Part shown: piece by piece, positions 1-7,885 of the stretch
Layout of the letters: the number at the start of each line of letters is the position of its first letter
Numbering within the stretch: the first letter of the stretch is position 1
Source of the DNA: Betaproteobacteria bacterium
GTDB lineage: Bacteria > Pseudomonadota > Gammaproteobacteria > Burkholderiales > Rhodocyclaceae
Assembly: GCA_016720065.1 (NCBI GenBank)
Contig: JADJXY010000002.1
Span: 3,087,411 to 3,151,410 of the forward strand
Reading direction: 5' to 3'
Length of the DNA: 64,000 nucleotides
The notes under the pieces: model-generated
Database searches by the model: none
Told to the model about the DNA's origin: nothing
Seen by the model: the letters and a program-made list of their open reading frames with translations, nothing else
Position numbers and translations under genes: made by a program

Positions 1-677
1 CCCAGGCCCAGTTCGCCCTGCGGGAAACCGATCCCGAAACCCTGCGCCACGCCCTCGGACAGATCGCCGCCGGCGTGGACCGCGCCAGCCGCCTGGTCAA
101 TCAGCTCCTGACGCTGGCCCGCACCGAAGGCACCGAACTGGTCCAGAAGGGACAGGAACCCGTTGACCTCGCGCTTCTGGTGCGCGACCTGGTAGCCGAC
201 AGCGTTGGTCGCGCCCTGGAACGGGGTATCGATTTGGGCTTCGAAGCCGTCGATCAGGCCATGGTGATGGGAAATCCGGTAATGCTGCGCGAACTGGCTG
301 CCAATCTGGTGGATAACGCCATCCGCTACACCCCCGACCGGGGCCAGGTGACCTGCCGGGTCAAGACACAGGCCAGCCGGGTCATTCTGGAAATAGAAGA
401 CAACGGCATCGGGATCAGCGAAGACGACGCCGAGCTCGTCTTCGAGCGCTTCTACCGGGTCAACGACGCGGCAAGCGAAGGCAGTGGCCTCGGTCTCGCC
501 ATCGTGCGGGAAATTGCCTTGCAGCACGATGCCTCCGCCAGCCTGCGCCCCAACTCCAGCGGTGTTGGCAGTGTGGCCAAGGTCGTCTTCCCCGCCTGGG
601 TGCCCCCGCCGGCGCCCATGCCGCCCCCGGACGACTTCGCTGAACTGTACCGGCAGTCGCCTCCGGTCGGCAGTTAA
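1..677 (+). CDS. Two-component sensor histidine kinase, 3' part
   Basis: The reading frame is open from the window edge, so the gene is cut at its 5' end. The visible part holds the end of the dimerisation region and a full HATPase_c domain: the N box (ELAANLVDNAIRY), the G1 box (DNGIGI) and the G2 box (GSGLGLAIV). This is the ATP-binding half of an inner-membrane sensor kinase of the TctE/QseC type, which would phosphorylate a response regulator lying outside the window. The proline-rich tail after the G2 box is normal for these proteins. The ligand cannot be inferred. It belongs to the host chromosome left of the island. Confidence 0.9.
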   Translation, partial: QAQFALRETDPETLRHALGQIAAGVDRASRLVNQLLTLARTEGTELVQKGQEPVDLALLVRDLVADSVGRALERGIDLGFEAVDQAMVMGNPVMLRELAANLVDNAIRYTPDRGQVTCRVKTQASRVILEIEDNGIGISEDDAELVFERFYRVNDAASEGSGLGLAIVREIALQHDASASLRPNSSGVGSVAKVVFPAWVPPPAPMPPPDDFAELYRQSPPVGS

Positions 678-744
678 GCCCAGGGCGCCCCGCCGACAGG
701 GATGCAGAGCTTTGCCACACCTCGTTCCCCGCGCTTGCCATGGC

Positions 745-773
745 TTGCCCGGCACCGAGCGCATGAGTATAAT
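745..773 (+). promoter_or_regulatory. Sigma-70 promoter of tRNA-Phe
   Basis: A TTGCCC -35 box (745-750) and a perfect TATAAT -10 box (768-773) are separated by 17 bases and lie just upstream of the tRNA, with a C/T-rich stretch between the -10 box and the tRNA 5' end. Position and spacing fit a strong housekeeping promoter. Confidence 0.75.
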
Positions 774-786
774 TCGGCCTCCCTTC

Positions 787-862
787 GGCCAGTTAGCTCA
801 GTTGGTAGAGCAGCGGATTGAAAATCCGCGTGTCCGTGGTTCGATTCCGCGACTGGCCACCA
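787..862 (+). tRNA. tRNA-Phe (GAA anticodon)
   Basis: A 76-base cloverleaf with acceptor stem GGCCAGT pairing with ACTGGCC, a D arm, anticodon stem GCGGA/TCCGC around the loop TTGAAAA (anticodon GAA at 820-822), the T loop GGTTCGATTCC and an encoded CCA. The gene is intact and is the left anchor of the mobile island: the bases that follow it recur, diverged, at 63338 onward. Confidence 0.97.
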
Positions 863-880
863 AAATTCAACGCCCAACTG
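857..880. other. Putative left attachment core (attL) at tRNA-Phe 3' end
   Basis: CCACCAAAATT (857-867), covering the tRNA CCA end, is repeated exactly at 63338-63348. The following terminator and about 200 bases of flank are also similar, though diverged. Only the last few tRNA bases are shared, not the T arm, so a classical tRNA-integrase att site is not proven. It is the best candidate for one end of the island. Confidence 0.45.
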
Positions 881-899
881 TTCTCAGTTGGGCGTTTTC
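869..899 (+). terminator. Rho-independent terminator after tRNA-Phe
   Basis: AACGCCCAACTG (869-880) pairs with CAGTTGGGCGTT (885-896) around a four-base loop and is followed by T-rich sequence. The hairpin directly follows the tRNA. Confidence 0.85.
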
Positions 900-1125
900 A
901 TTTGTGCTTCCCGCATGCCACGCGGGGTTCCCGCACATTCTGCGTGTGCGACCGGGGTCCTGTGGTCTGGCAGGAACATCCCCAGTTGCGCTCCGTTCCG
1001 CCCTCTCTTCTCTCGAAATCGGCGCTAACTTCTTCGCCGTGGCACACGCACATGGCCTTTTGCGACCATGATTTGTGCGCGTGCCATTGCCATTCGTTGT
1101 CGGGCTTGCTTGGAGCAGCAGTCCG

Positions 1126-2076
1126 TCACGCCAACACTGCCGCCGCGCAAGGCATGGAATACAAGCCTGCGCGTTGCTGCGTGACGACGAGTGCTCCGTA
1201 GGCCGCCAGTCGAGCCTCGTGCTCCGGCTTGCCCTTGTCCTTCGACTTGATCTTGAACAGGTCAATCGGCTTGTCGCTCTTCTGGCCAGCGCGCTGCATG
1301 ATCCTTTCTCCGTCCACCTCGACTCCCTTGAACGACCACAGCGACTCGAAGACCTTAGCCTGACCATCGGTGAACCGGATCGGCGTGGCCTGCACGTCCG
1401 GCAGCGTCGCCCACTTGAAGTCCGCTGAGAATGGCCCGTTCACAGGTGCGGCCGGATCGGCCACTGCTGGCGCTGCAGACGGTGCCGAAGGGATGAACGA
1501 GATCCCGCCGCCATAGAACGTGAATCGTTCTTCCAGCGCCAGCCATTCCACTCCTGAGCCGAATGGCGATCCACGAGTCGTGCGCGGCCTGGGAGTGATG
1601 ACTCGGATGTTGCTACCCGCAACTCGGACACGATCCAGCAAGGTCGGCTCATGCAGCACTCTCGTCAGATCTCGGGCCAGCACGACCGGAGATCGGCGGG
1701 CGTTACCGAGCCGCCAAGCACCGTCGCCCAAATCATCTACGTCGTCGCGACTCTCGATGTCGAGCGCGAGGCGCATTTTCTGCCGCAGCCAGTCTTCATC
1801 CAGGGCCAATGCCGCACCATCGATTGCCTCGACCGGCACCTGGCCACACTCCGGGCAACGGCAGATCCGACCGCCCCGGCCGTCACTCCAGACCTGCGCC
1901 CGATGCTGCTGGCAGTGGGGGCAGAGCACAAAAGACTGATCCAGCACTGCTGGCCTGACCGTTTTGCCGAGCACAGACAAAGCAGATACCTCGCGTGGCG
2001 ACAGCGTGGCACGCAGTACCGGCGTGCCACCCGCGAACAGACGGCAAACCAAGGCCCAGGCATCGTGCGTCGCCAT
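1126..2076 (-). CDS. Zinc-ribbon protein of unknown function, second gene of a two-gene cassette
   Basis: I do not recognise this 316-residue protein. A zinc ribbon is visible near residues 52-77 (CPHC, then CPEC about 20 residues later). The rest is mixed alpha/beta sequence with a lysine-rich C-terminal part and no transmembrane segment. The start is supported by GAGGA seven bases upstream of ATG, placed in the last codons of the preceding gene, three bases away, so the two genes are translationally linked. A zinc-ribbon protein co-transcribed with a large cytosolic partner and divergent from an XRE repressor suggests an accessory prophage function, but none can be named. Confidence 0.75.
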   Translation of the reverse strand: MATHDAWALVCRLFAGGTPVLRATLSPREVSALSVLGKTVRPAVLDQSFVLCPHCQQHRAQVWSDGRGGRICRCPECGQVPVEAIDGAALALDEDWLRQKMRLALDIESRDDVDDLGDGAWRLGNARRSPVVLARDLTRVLHEPTLLDRVRVAGSNIRVITPRPRTTRGSPFGSGVEWLALEERFTFYGGGISFIPSAPSAAPAVADPAAPVNGPFSADFKWATLPDVQATPIRFTDGQAKVFESLWSFKGVEVDGERIMQRAGQKSDKPIDLFKIKSKDKGKPEHEARLAAYGALVVTQQRAGLYSMPCAAAVLA

Positions 2077-2079
2077 TGA

Positions 2080-3315
2080 TCAGTCCTCGTAGGCCGATGA
2101 TGAACTGACTGCGTCGGTCTCTGGCGGCAATTCCTGGGCACTGAGGGTCTGGCCCTTCTGCAAGATGCCCACCGCGACAAGGTAACCCTCCAGTTGCGCC
2201 TGCATCTTGGCGTCGAACTTGTGCAGGTTCAGCCGCCCTTTGCTGGTCACTTCGATGGTGACCACCTTGGGGCGAGTCCTGCCCGGCTCGGGCGGGTAAT
2301 AGAGATTGACCTGTGCCGCTGTCACCGCCCACTGACCCTCCAGCGGGCCTGGGAGTTTCTCCTTCAGCAAATCGTGCACCGAGCGTTGCTGGCTGGACTG
2401 CATCGCCGTGCATTCGATCTTCAGCGCCGTGTCGGGGCTGAGCAGGGTGAGTGCCTTGAGCTGCACCATCGAAAAACCGTCCTCAAAGACCTCCGGCACA
2501 TCGAACCCGGTGCGCAGCATCGACAGATCCAGAGTCGGCGACTTGATCTTGTGAGCGCTTGCTTTCACGCCCAGCACATGCTCCGCGAAGGCCTCGACCA
2601 GCATTTGCTGATACTTTGCCCCGCCGCGCACCAGCGTGCGCACGACACCGGTGGACTTGGCGTACTCCAGCACCATGTGAATGTTGGGGTTGCCGACCCG
2701 GCGCTTCAGGGTCGCTCCCTCAAACTCCAGGCGCAGCATCGCCATGTCCTTGACATGGACCGACAACAGGAACACCCCCGGACTGCGCTCGACCAAGTGC
2801 GCCACGCTGCCGTCTCCGCATTGCAGTTCGCGCTTGTAGAAAGCCGAGATGGCATGACGCAACGCTGTCAGATTGGCATCCGACCCGTTCGGTTGGCGTT
2901 TCAAGCCAAGGTCGTATTGCTGCGTCTGCTGCCCATGCTGTTCCCAAAAGCTGAAGTCATAGGCGCGCTCGAACAGCGCCGGGTGGTGGACGTAGAGCCA
3001 GAAGGAACGGTGGACGTCACTTGCACACAGCGCCAAGCCCGCCAGCGCAGCACCATCGGCCACGGCCGCCTCAAACATCGCCTGCTTGCCTGCCGCATCG
3101 CCCAACTGAACGCTGGCCATGAGGTTGGCTGTCATCCGGTCGCGGGCAGCAATGTCGGGCCAGACCTTAACCGCTTCGACCAGAAACTGGCTGGTCTCAG
3201 GTGTGTCATCCCAGGCAAAGCCATGGGGCACCGGCAGGCTGTGGGTGGTCAGGAAGTCGCGCAACGTGGCATCCACCGGCAGCTCGAGCATCACGTCGAC
3301 AAAGGTCTTCTTCAT
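2080..3315 (-). CDS. Unknown cytosolic protein, first gene of a two-gene cassette
   Basis: A 411-residue protein with no family I recognise. The start chosen is the ATG at 3313-3315, because AGGA lies at normal distance upstream; a 19-codon upstream extension has no such site. The protein has no signal peptide or membrane helix, an acidic serine-rich tail, and a C-terminal third rich in beta strand (around VVTIEVTSKGRLNLHKF). It is transcribed away from the XRE repressor at 3560 and followed three bases later by the zinc-ribbon gene. The divergent layout suggests control by that repressor. Confidence 0.75.
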   Translation of the reverse strand: MKKTFVDVMLELPVDATLRDFLTTHSLPVPHGFAWDDTPETSQFLVEAVKVWPDIAARDRMTANLMASVQLGDAAGKQAMFEAAVADGAALAGLALCASDVHRSFWLYVHHPALFERAYDFSFWEQHGQQTQQYDLGLKRQPNGSDANLTALRHAISAFYKRELQCGDGSVAHLVERSPGVFLLSVHVKDMAMLRLEFEGATLKRRVGNPNIHMVLEYAKSTGVVRTLVRGGAKYQQMLVEAFAEHVLGVKASAHKIKSPTLDLSMLRTGFDVPEVFEDGFSMVQLKALTLLSPDTALKIECTAMQSSQQRSVHDLLKEKLPGPLEGQWAVTAAQVNLYYPPEPGRTRPKVVTIEVTSKGRLNLHKFDAKMQAQLEGYLVAVGILQKGQTLSAQELPPETDAVSSSSAYED

Positions 3316-3419
3316 CTTGATCGTCCTTTCTGGATCGGCGTCGAAGGTCTGCGACCGATGTACGGACTGCACTGGCCAGCGACTGGGTTACTGAACACGC
3401 ACCTCGCACAAGTAAAGTA

Positions 3420-3430
3420 GCGAGATACAA
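3420..3430 (-). promoter_or_regulatory. Operator-like box, leftward promoter
   Basis: GCGAGATACAA on the plus strand is the exact reverse complement of TTGTATCTCGC at 3490-3500. Read leftward, the box is followed directly by a -10-like TACTTT toward the gene starting at 3315. Its mirror copy sits three bases before the -10 box of the rightward promoter. A binding site for the adjacent XRE repressor is the natural reading (inference). Confidence 0.55.
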
Positions 3431-3489
3431 GCGCGATTCTGAACCTCAGATTTCCGCTTGTCAATCAAATCGGCACATCTAGACCTCGT

Positions 3490-3509
3490 TTGTATCTCGC
3501 GGCTATACT
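3490..3509 (+). promoter_or_regulatory. Operator-like box and -10 element of the XRE-ImmA promoter
   Basis: TTGTATCTCGC (3490-3500) is followed three bases later by TATACT (3504-3509), a good -10 box about 50 bases before the XRE start. It mirrors the box at 3420-3430, so both divergent promoters carry the same 11-base site just upstream of the -10 region. This would allow autoregulation and repression of both sides by one dimeric repressor. Confidence 0.55.
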
Positions 3510-3559
3510 GGCGGTCTTGTTTTTGTTAACTGACTGTTTTCCCCTACAGGAGCATCGCT

Positions 3560-3889
3560 ATGGCTTCAGCGTTCGGAGCACGCCTGCGACGCTTACGCGA
3601 GGCGAAGAAATTGACCTTGCAACAGGTCGCCGACGCTGTCGGCTGTACCAAGGCGTACATATGGGAACTGGAGATGAAGGACGGCCAGCGCCCTTCTGCC
3701 GAGCGAATTCAGGCGATAGCCAAGGTGCTGGGCGTGACGATGGAGGATGTGATGGGGGAGCCCGTCGATCAGGTTCCCCAAGCCAGTCCAGAAGATGTGG
3801 CTTTCTTCCGCGAGTACGCTGGAATGACGGACGAGGAGAAGGATCGCTACCGTCAGGCCCTCAAAATCATGTTCCCTGACAAGAGCTAA
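3560..3889 (+). CDS. XRE-family transcriptional repressor
   Basis: A 109-residue protein with an N-terminal lambda-repressor-type helix-turn-helix at about residues 6-62 (LRRLREAKKLTLQQVADAVG, then the recognition helix CTKAYIWELE). The short C-terminal helix resembles the dimerisation tail of small phage regulators. AGGAG lies upstream of the ATG. The next gene encodes an ImmA/IrrE metalloprotease, a pairing known from ICEBs1 ImmR/ImmA, in which the protease cleaves the repressor on DNA damage. The protein therefore probably keeps the prophage silent. Its likely operators are the mirrored boxes at 3420-3430 and 3490-3500. Confidence 0.9.
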   Translation: MASAFGARLRRLREAKKLTLQQVADAVGCTKAYIWELEMKDGQRPSAERIQAIAKVLGVTMEDVMGEPVDQVPQASPEDVAFFREYAGMTDEEKDRYRQALKIMFPDKS

Positions 3890-3902
3890 GGCGGTCTGAC
3901 AA

Positions 3903-4832
3903 TTGAGCGTATCCCAGCCCCTCACCGGTTCCATCGCGGCCAGCACCGTCTTGAGATGGTTGCGGGCCTGGCACGCCGACGGCATGCCAGATGCCGTGGA
4001 TCTGGAAGTCGTCCGGCAAATGCTTCCAGAGACGCCTTACGGCAAAGGGGTGCGGGAGATCAAGGCCCCGATGGTGCTGGACATCAATAGCTGCGAAGGC
4101 ATGCTGGTGCGCAACCCACAGGACACCGCAGAGTGGGGCATCTTCTATAACGGCAAGGCAAACCCCGAGCGCCAGCGTTTCACCATCGCTCACGAACTGG
4201 GCCACTTCATCCTTCACCGTGATCAGCGGCAAAGTTTCAACTGCGACAAGGAAAGCGTGTACTCCGGCGCGGACACTATCCGTGTCATCGAACGTGAGGC
4301 GGACGACTTTGCCAGCAACCTGCTGATGCCTGGCGACTTGCTGCGCGAGTGGATCTCAAACCAGCGCATCGACTTGCATGTCCTGAGCGCCCTTGCCAAA
4401 CGGTTCCAGGTGTCGTTCGAGGCGCTGTGTATTCGGTTCATCAAATTCACCACGCAGCGAGCAATCCTTGTCTATTGGGACAACGGTTTCGTGAAGTACG
4501 AATGGCGCAGCAGCAGCGCGGTCAAGACGCGCGCCCGCATTCGGCGCACTGACGATCCGCAGGAACCATTACCCGGCACCCTGGCTGCTGATTCCACCGT
4601 TGAGCAGGAGTGGGATGGCACGGAGATGTCTGCCGCGATCTGGTGCCCGGAGGAGGCACCACACATGAAGTTGCGCGAGTTCAAGCACAGCTACACCACA
4701 GGAGATCGCGTCCTGACCCTTCTGCTACTGGAAAGTGCTGAACCACGGTCATGGGATCGGTCTTGGCAAGACGGCGAGAGCTTTGACAGCTTCGATCAGT
4801 TCGTCTCGAACGGGCAATTGCCAGTACGGTGA
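3903..4832 (+). CDS. ImmA/IrrE-family metalloendopeptidase (anti-repressor)
   Basis: A 309-residue protein with the gluzincin motif HELGHFILH at about residues 96-104 and a third zinc ligand in EREADDFASNLLMP near residue 130, which is the hallmark of ImmA/IrrE peptidases (PF06114). The start is a TTG with AAGGCGG about nine bases upstream, 13 bases after the XRE stop. The extra C-terminal 150 residues have no obvious domain. Acting in the cytosol, it would cleave the neighbouring XRE repressor to induce the element. Its stop overlaps the next start by four bases. Confidence 0.88.
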   Translation: MSVSQPLTGSIAASTVLRWLRAWHADGMPDAVDLEVVRQMLPETPYGKGVREIKAPMVLDINSCEGMLVRNPQDTAEWGIFYNGKANPERQRFTIAHELGHFILHRDQRQSFNCDKESVYSGADTIRVIEREADDFASNLLMPGDLLREWISNQRIDLHVLSALAKRFQVSFEALCIRFIKFTTQRAILVYWDNGFVKYEWRSSSAVKTRARIRRTDDPQEPLPGTLAADSTVEQEWDGTEMSAAIWCPEEAPHMKLREFKHSYTTGDRVLTLLLLESAEPRSWDRSWQDGESFDSFDQFVSNGQLPVR

Positions 4833-5701
4833 GTCCCTCGATGACAGGCTTGCCGATCCAACCCATAGATGAAGAACTGCAGACCTTACAACGCGAGGTG
4901 CAGCGAATGCTGGGTCGTTGTCTCTTGCGTCTGCAGCAGTACGAGCAACTGATGAAGGCCATCGTGGCCCACCACGAAATCTCCGCGTCAGGATCACCCC
5001 TCGAATCAAACCAGGCGGAGCGCATTGCGGATGCCGCAAACAAGACTCTGGGTACGTTGGTTGGCACGCTGCTCGGAACGTATGTCACCAGCGGCGACCA
5101 AGACGAGGTCGCCGAACCAGATGCGCCCGACAACATCATCTCGTTCAAGATGAAGATGAGCTTGCGGATGTCTGCCGCGGATTTCGATACGACGCAAAAC
5201 GATCTGAAGGAACTGGTTCTGTTGCGGAACAACCTGGTGCACCACTTTATCGACCAGCACGACCTTTGGAGTCTGGACGGATGCCGTGGTGCGCAAGAGT
5301 CCTTGGTGGCGGCCTACAGTCGCGTCGATCAACACTTTGAGCAACTGCGAGGCTGGGCGGAGCACATGGATCAGGCCCGTCGTCTGGCGGCGGAGTTTGC
5401 CCAGTCCGATGCCTTCCGCGATCTGGTGATCAACGGCATAGCGCCGGATGGCTCGGTGGATTGGCCCGCAGCCGGAATTGTTCGCGCATTGCGTGAAGCA
5501 GCAGATCAGTTGGCTGTCGACGAGTGGACGCCGGTCGCTACTGCTGGACGATGGATTGCAGAAAGGCATCCCGATCAACTGCCCGCCAAGTATGGGTGCA
5601 GCAGTTGGCGGCAGGTCGTGCACGAATCCCGCCTTTTCGAGCTCCGGTATCGCGAAGTGAATAGCCAGCGAGCGGCTTGGTACCGGCCCAAAAAGACATA
5701 G
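4829..5701 (+). CDS. Protein with C-terminal LOTUS/OST-HTH-like domain
   Basis: A 290-residue protein starting at a GTG that overlaps the ImmA stop. The N-terminal 200 residues are mostly helical with a possible coiled coil (LQREVQRMLGRCLLRLQQYE). The last 60-70 residues (from about WTPVATAGRWIAERHPDQL to the end) match the pattern of the LOTUS/OST-HTH fold: a short winged helix with a YG-x-SWRQ-VV turn and basic C-terminus. LOTUS domains bind RNA in known cases. The role beside a repressor/protease pair is unknown. The domain call rests on pattern recognition only. Confidence 0.65.
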   Translation: MSPSMTGLPIQPIDEELQTLQREVQRMLGRCLLRLQQYEQLMKAIVAHHEISASGSPLESNQAERIADAANKTLGTLVGTLLGTYVTSGDQDEVAEPDAPDNIISFKMKMSLRMSAADFDTTQNDLKELVLLRNNLVHHFIDQHDLWSLDGCRGAQESLVAAYSRVDQHFEQLRGWAEHMDQARRLAAEFAQSDAFRDLVINGIAPDGSVDWPAAGIVRALREAADQLAVDEWTPVATAGRWIAERHPDQLPAKYGCSSWRQVVHESRLFELRYREVNSQRAAWYRPKKT

Positions 5702-5790
5702 TGCAAGACCCGCGCACTCCCGCTAAATCACGTTACGCGAAGTGCCCTTGGTTTCTAGCATGAGCAGCGTTTTCCATCGGAACGCTTGCC

Positions 5791-6006
5791 ATGACAGAAA
5801 TCGAACCTATCTCCATTTGCACATCACCTGAACGGCCACGGCACGGGCATCAAGAAATCGCTGATCTCTTGGCTGCCGCGCTGCTGCGCCTTCGTGTCCG
5901 CCAATCGCGCGACATCCCCCAAAACAGCGAGCACGTTTGCCTTGGCTTCCCCGGCCAACAGCGCGTGAATGCGAACCCCGATCACAACAACGGAGTTCGC
6001 CCATGA
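5791..6006 (+). CDS. Small protein upstream of the DUF2924-recombinase cassette
   Basis: A 71-residue open frame whose stop overlaps the start of the DUF2924 gene by four bases. The N-terminal half (PERPRHGHQEIADLLAAALLRLR) looks like a real amphipathic helix, while the C-terminal half contains the leader element at 5942-5971 and reads poorly. It may be a genuine small cassette gene or a short frame in the leader. No function can be assigned. Confidence 0.5.
   Translation: MTEIEPISICTSPERPRHGHQEIADLLAAALLRLRVRQSRDIPQNSEHVCLGFPGQQRVNANPDHNNGVRP
5942..5971 (+). promoter_or_regulatory. Leader element copy 6, upstream of DUF2924 gene
   Basis: TTGGCTTC, six variable bases, then CAACAGCGCG and TGAATG: the same layout and spacing as the five other copies in this window (20289, 20752, 21438, 21730, 43856). 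It ends 31 bases before the ATG at 6003. It is the most diverged copy, lacking the final GTTC half-site. Confidence 0.55.
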
Positions 6007-6476
6007 CAGCACACGCAACCTCACCCACGCCCGCATCAGTCGCCGCCCGCGTCGCGGCTATTCCCCATCTTTCGATGGATGATCTTTGGGCTCTCTGGGA
6101 CGACCATTTTGAGGAGCGGCCGAATCACCACCATCGGGTCTGGTTGGAAAGTCGCCTGGCCTACCGGATGCAAGAGCGTGCGTTTGGCGGTTTGAAACCG
6201 TCACTGCGCAAGAAGATTGAGGAGGTTGGCGAAACCGGCATCTTGCCCAAGCAACTGCGCGGCGATAGCCAACGCCTACTGCCCGGTACCGTCCTGACAC
6301 GCATCTACGACGACATTGAACATCGTGTGCTGGTGCGCGGATCGAATGATTTCGAATACCAGGGGCAACGCTTCAAGAGCCTGTCCGCTGTGGCCAAGCG
6401 CATCACAGGCAGCCATTGGTCAGGCCCGGTGTTCTTTGGTTTGAAGGCACCAGCTTCGAAGAAGGGGGCAGCATGA
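6003..6476 (+). CDS. DUF2924 domain-containing protein
   Basis: A 157-residue protein matching DUF2924: an N-terminal WALWDDHFEERPNHHHRVWLESRLAYRMQE-type helical segment, then a basic C-terminal half (YQGQRFKSLSAVAKRITGSHWSGPVFFGL) that resembles a small DNA-binding fold. In phages and islands this family regularly precedes a serine recombinase, as here, where its stop overlaps the recombinase start (ATGA). A role as accessory or directionality factor is likely from position but not shown. GGAG precedes the ATG. Confidence 0.85.
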   Translation: MTAHATSPTPASVAARVAAIPHLSMDDLWALWDDHFEERPNHHHRVWLESRLAYRMQERAFGGLKPSLRKKIEEVGETGILPKQLRGDSQRLLPGTVLTRIYDDIEHRVLVRGSNDFEYQGQRFKSLSAVAKRITGSHWSGPVFFGLKAPASKKGAA

Positions 6477-7885
6477 GCTCTGTGCGTCGAAACCAGATTC
6501 CCGCAGTCACGCCAAAGAAGCGCTGCGCCGTCTACACCCGCAAATCCACTGACGAAGGCCTCGATCAGGAATACAACAGCCTCGAGGCACAGCGTGATGC
6601 AGGCTTGGCCTTCATTGCAAGCCAACGGCATGAAGGCTGGATAGCCGTCGACGACGGATACGACGACGGCGGCTACTCTGGCGGCAACATGGAACGGCCC
6701 GGGTTGCGCCGACTGATGATCGACATCGAGGCGGGGAAGATCGATACCGTGGTCGTCTACAAAATCGACCGCCTCACGCGCAGCCTGCCGGACTTCGCAA
6801 AGCTGGTCGATGTGTTCGACCGCAACGGCGTCTCCTTTGTCGCGGTCACGCAGCAGTTCAACACCACCACATCGATGGGGCGATTGACGCTCAACATTCT
6901 TTTGTCATTCGCGCAGTTCGAACGCGAAGTCACCGGCGAACGCATCCGCGACAAGATCGCCGCCAGCAAGGCCAAAGGCATGTGGATGGGCGGAGTCCCG
7001 CCCCTCGGATACGACGTGGTCGAACGCAAGCTCGTTATCAACGACCGTGAAGCTGCGCTGGTGCGTGACATCTTCCGCCGCTACGCCGAGCATGGCTCGG
7101 CTGCGCGACTCGTCCGCGAACTGGATATCGAAGGGCATACCACCAAGGCATGGGTCACCCAGTCCGGCCGGGAGCGATTGGGGCGCAGCATCGATCAGCA
7201 GTACCTCTTTACCTTGCTGCGTAACCGCATTTACCTCGGTGAAATCTGCAATCACGAGACTTGGTACTCGGCCCAGCACGACCCCATCATTTCTCAAGAA
7301 TTGTGGGACGCGGCACACGCCTTCATTGAGAGGCGAAAGCAGGCTCCGCGCGAACACCGAGCCAAGCATCCGGCACTGCTGGCGGGACTTCTGTTTGCAC
7401 CGGATGGCCAACGCATGTTGCACTCCTTCGTCAAAAAGAAAAATGGTCGGCAGTACCGCTACTACGTGCCTTACCTGCACAAGCGGCGCAACGCCGGTGC
7501 CAGCCTGGCTCCACATACTCCGGACGTGGGCCACCTGCCAGCCGCCGAGATCGAAGATGCCGTGTTGGCGCAAATCCATGCTGCGCTCTCATCGCCGCAA
7601 ATGCTGATCGCAGTGTGGAGATCCTGCCAGCAGCATCCGGCGGGGTCGACGCTGGACGAGGCACAGGTGGTGGTCGCCATGCAGCGCATCGGTGACGTGT
7701 GGTCGCAACTGTTCCCCGCCGAGCAGCAACGGATCACACGGCTGTTGATCGAACGCGTGCAACTACACGGGCACGGCCTGGATATCGTTTGGCGGGAGGA
7801 CGGTTGGATCGGATTCGGTGCGGACATCAGCACGCATCCCTTGATCGAAGAGTCCCAAGAGCGTGTCGAGGAGGCTTTGGCATGA
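6473..7885 (+). CDS. Large serine recombinase (phage integrase candidate)
   Basis: A 470-residue recombinase. The N-terminal resolvase domain carries the nucleophile serine at residue 25 in YTRKSTDEG, the arginines of the active site (KIDRLTRSLPDF, GRLTLNILLSFAQFERE) and the long E helix. A Recombinase domain (PF07508) follows (PPLGYDVVERKLVINDREAALVRDIF), then a C-terminal DNA-binding part. The start at the ATGA overlap is preceded by GGGGG; an upstream frame extension lacks a better site. No tyrosine integrase occurs in the window, so this enzyme is the best candidate for prophage integration and excision. Confidence 0.92.
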   Translation: MSSVRRNQIPAVTPKKRCAVYTRKSTDEGLDQEYNSLEAQRDAGLAFIASQRHEGWIAVDDGYDDGGYSGGNMERPGLRRLMIDIEAGKIDTVVVYKIDRLTRSLPDFAKLVDVFDRNGVSFVAVTQQFNTTTSMGRLTLNILLSFAQFEREVTGERIRDKIAASKAKGMWMGGVPPLGYDVVERKLVINDREAALVRDIFRRYAEHGSAARLVRELDIEGHTTKAWVTQSGRERLGRSIDQQYLFTLLRNRIYLGEICNHETWYSAQHDPIISQELWDAAHAFIERRKQAPREHRAKHPALLAGLLFAPDGQRMLHSFVKKKNGRQYRYYVPYLHKRRNAGASLAPHTPDVGHLPAAEIEDAVLAQIHAALSSPQMLIAVWRSCQQHPAGSTLDEAQVVVAMQRIGDVWSQLFPAEQQRITRLLIERVQLHGHGLDIVWREDGWIGFGADISTHPLIEESQERVEEALA

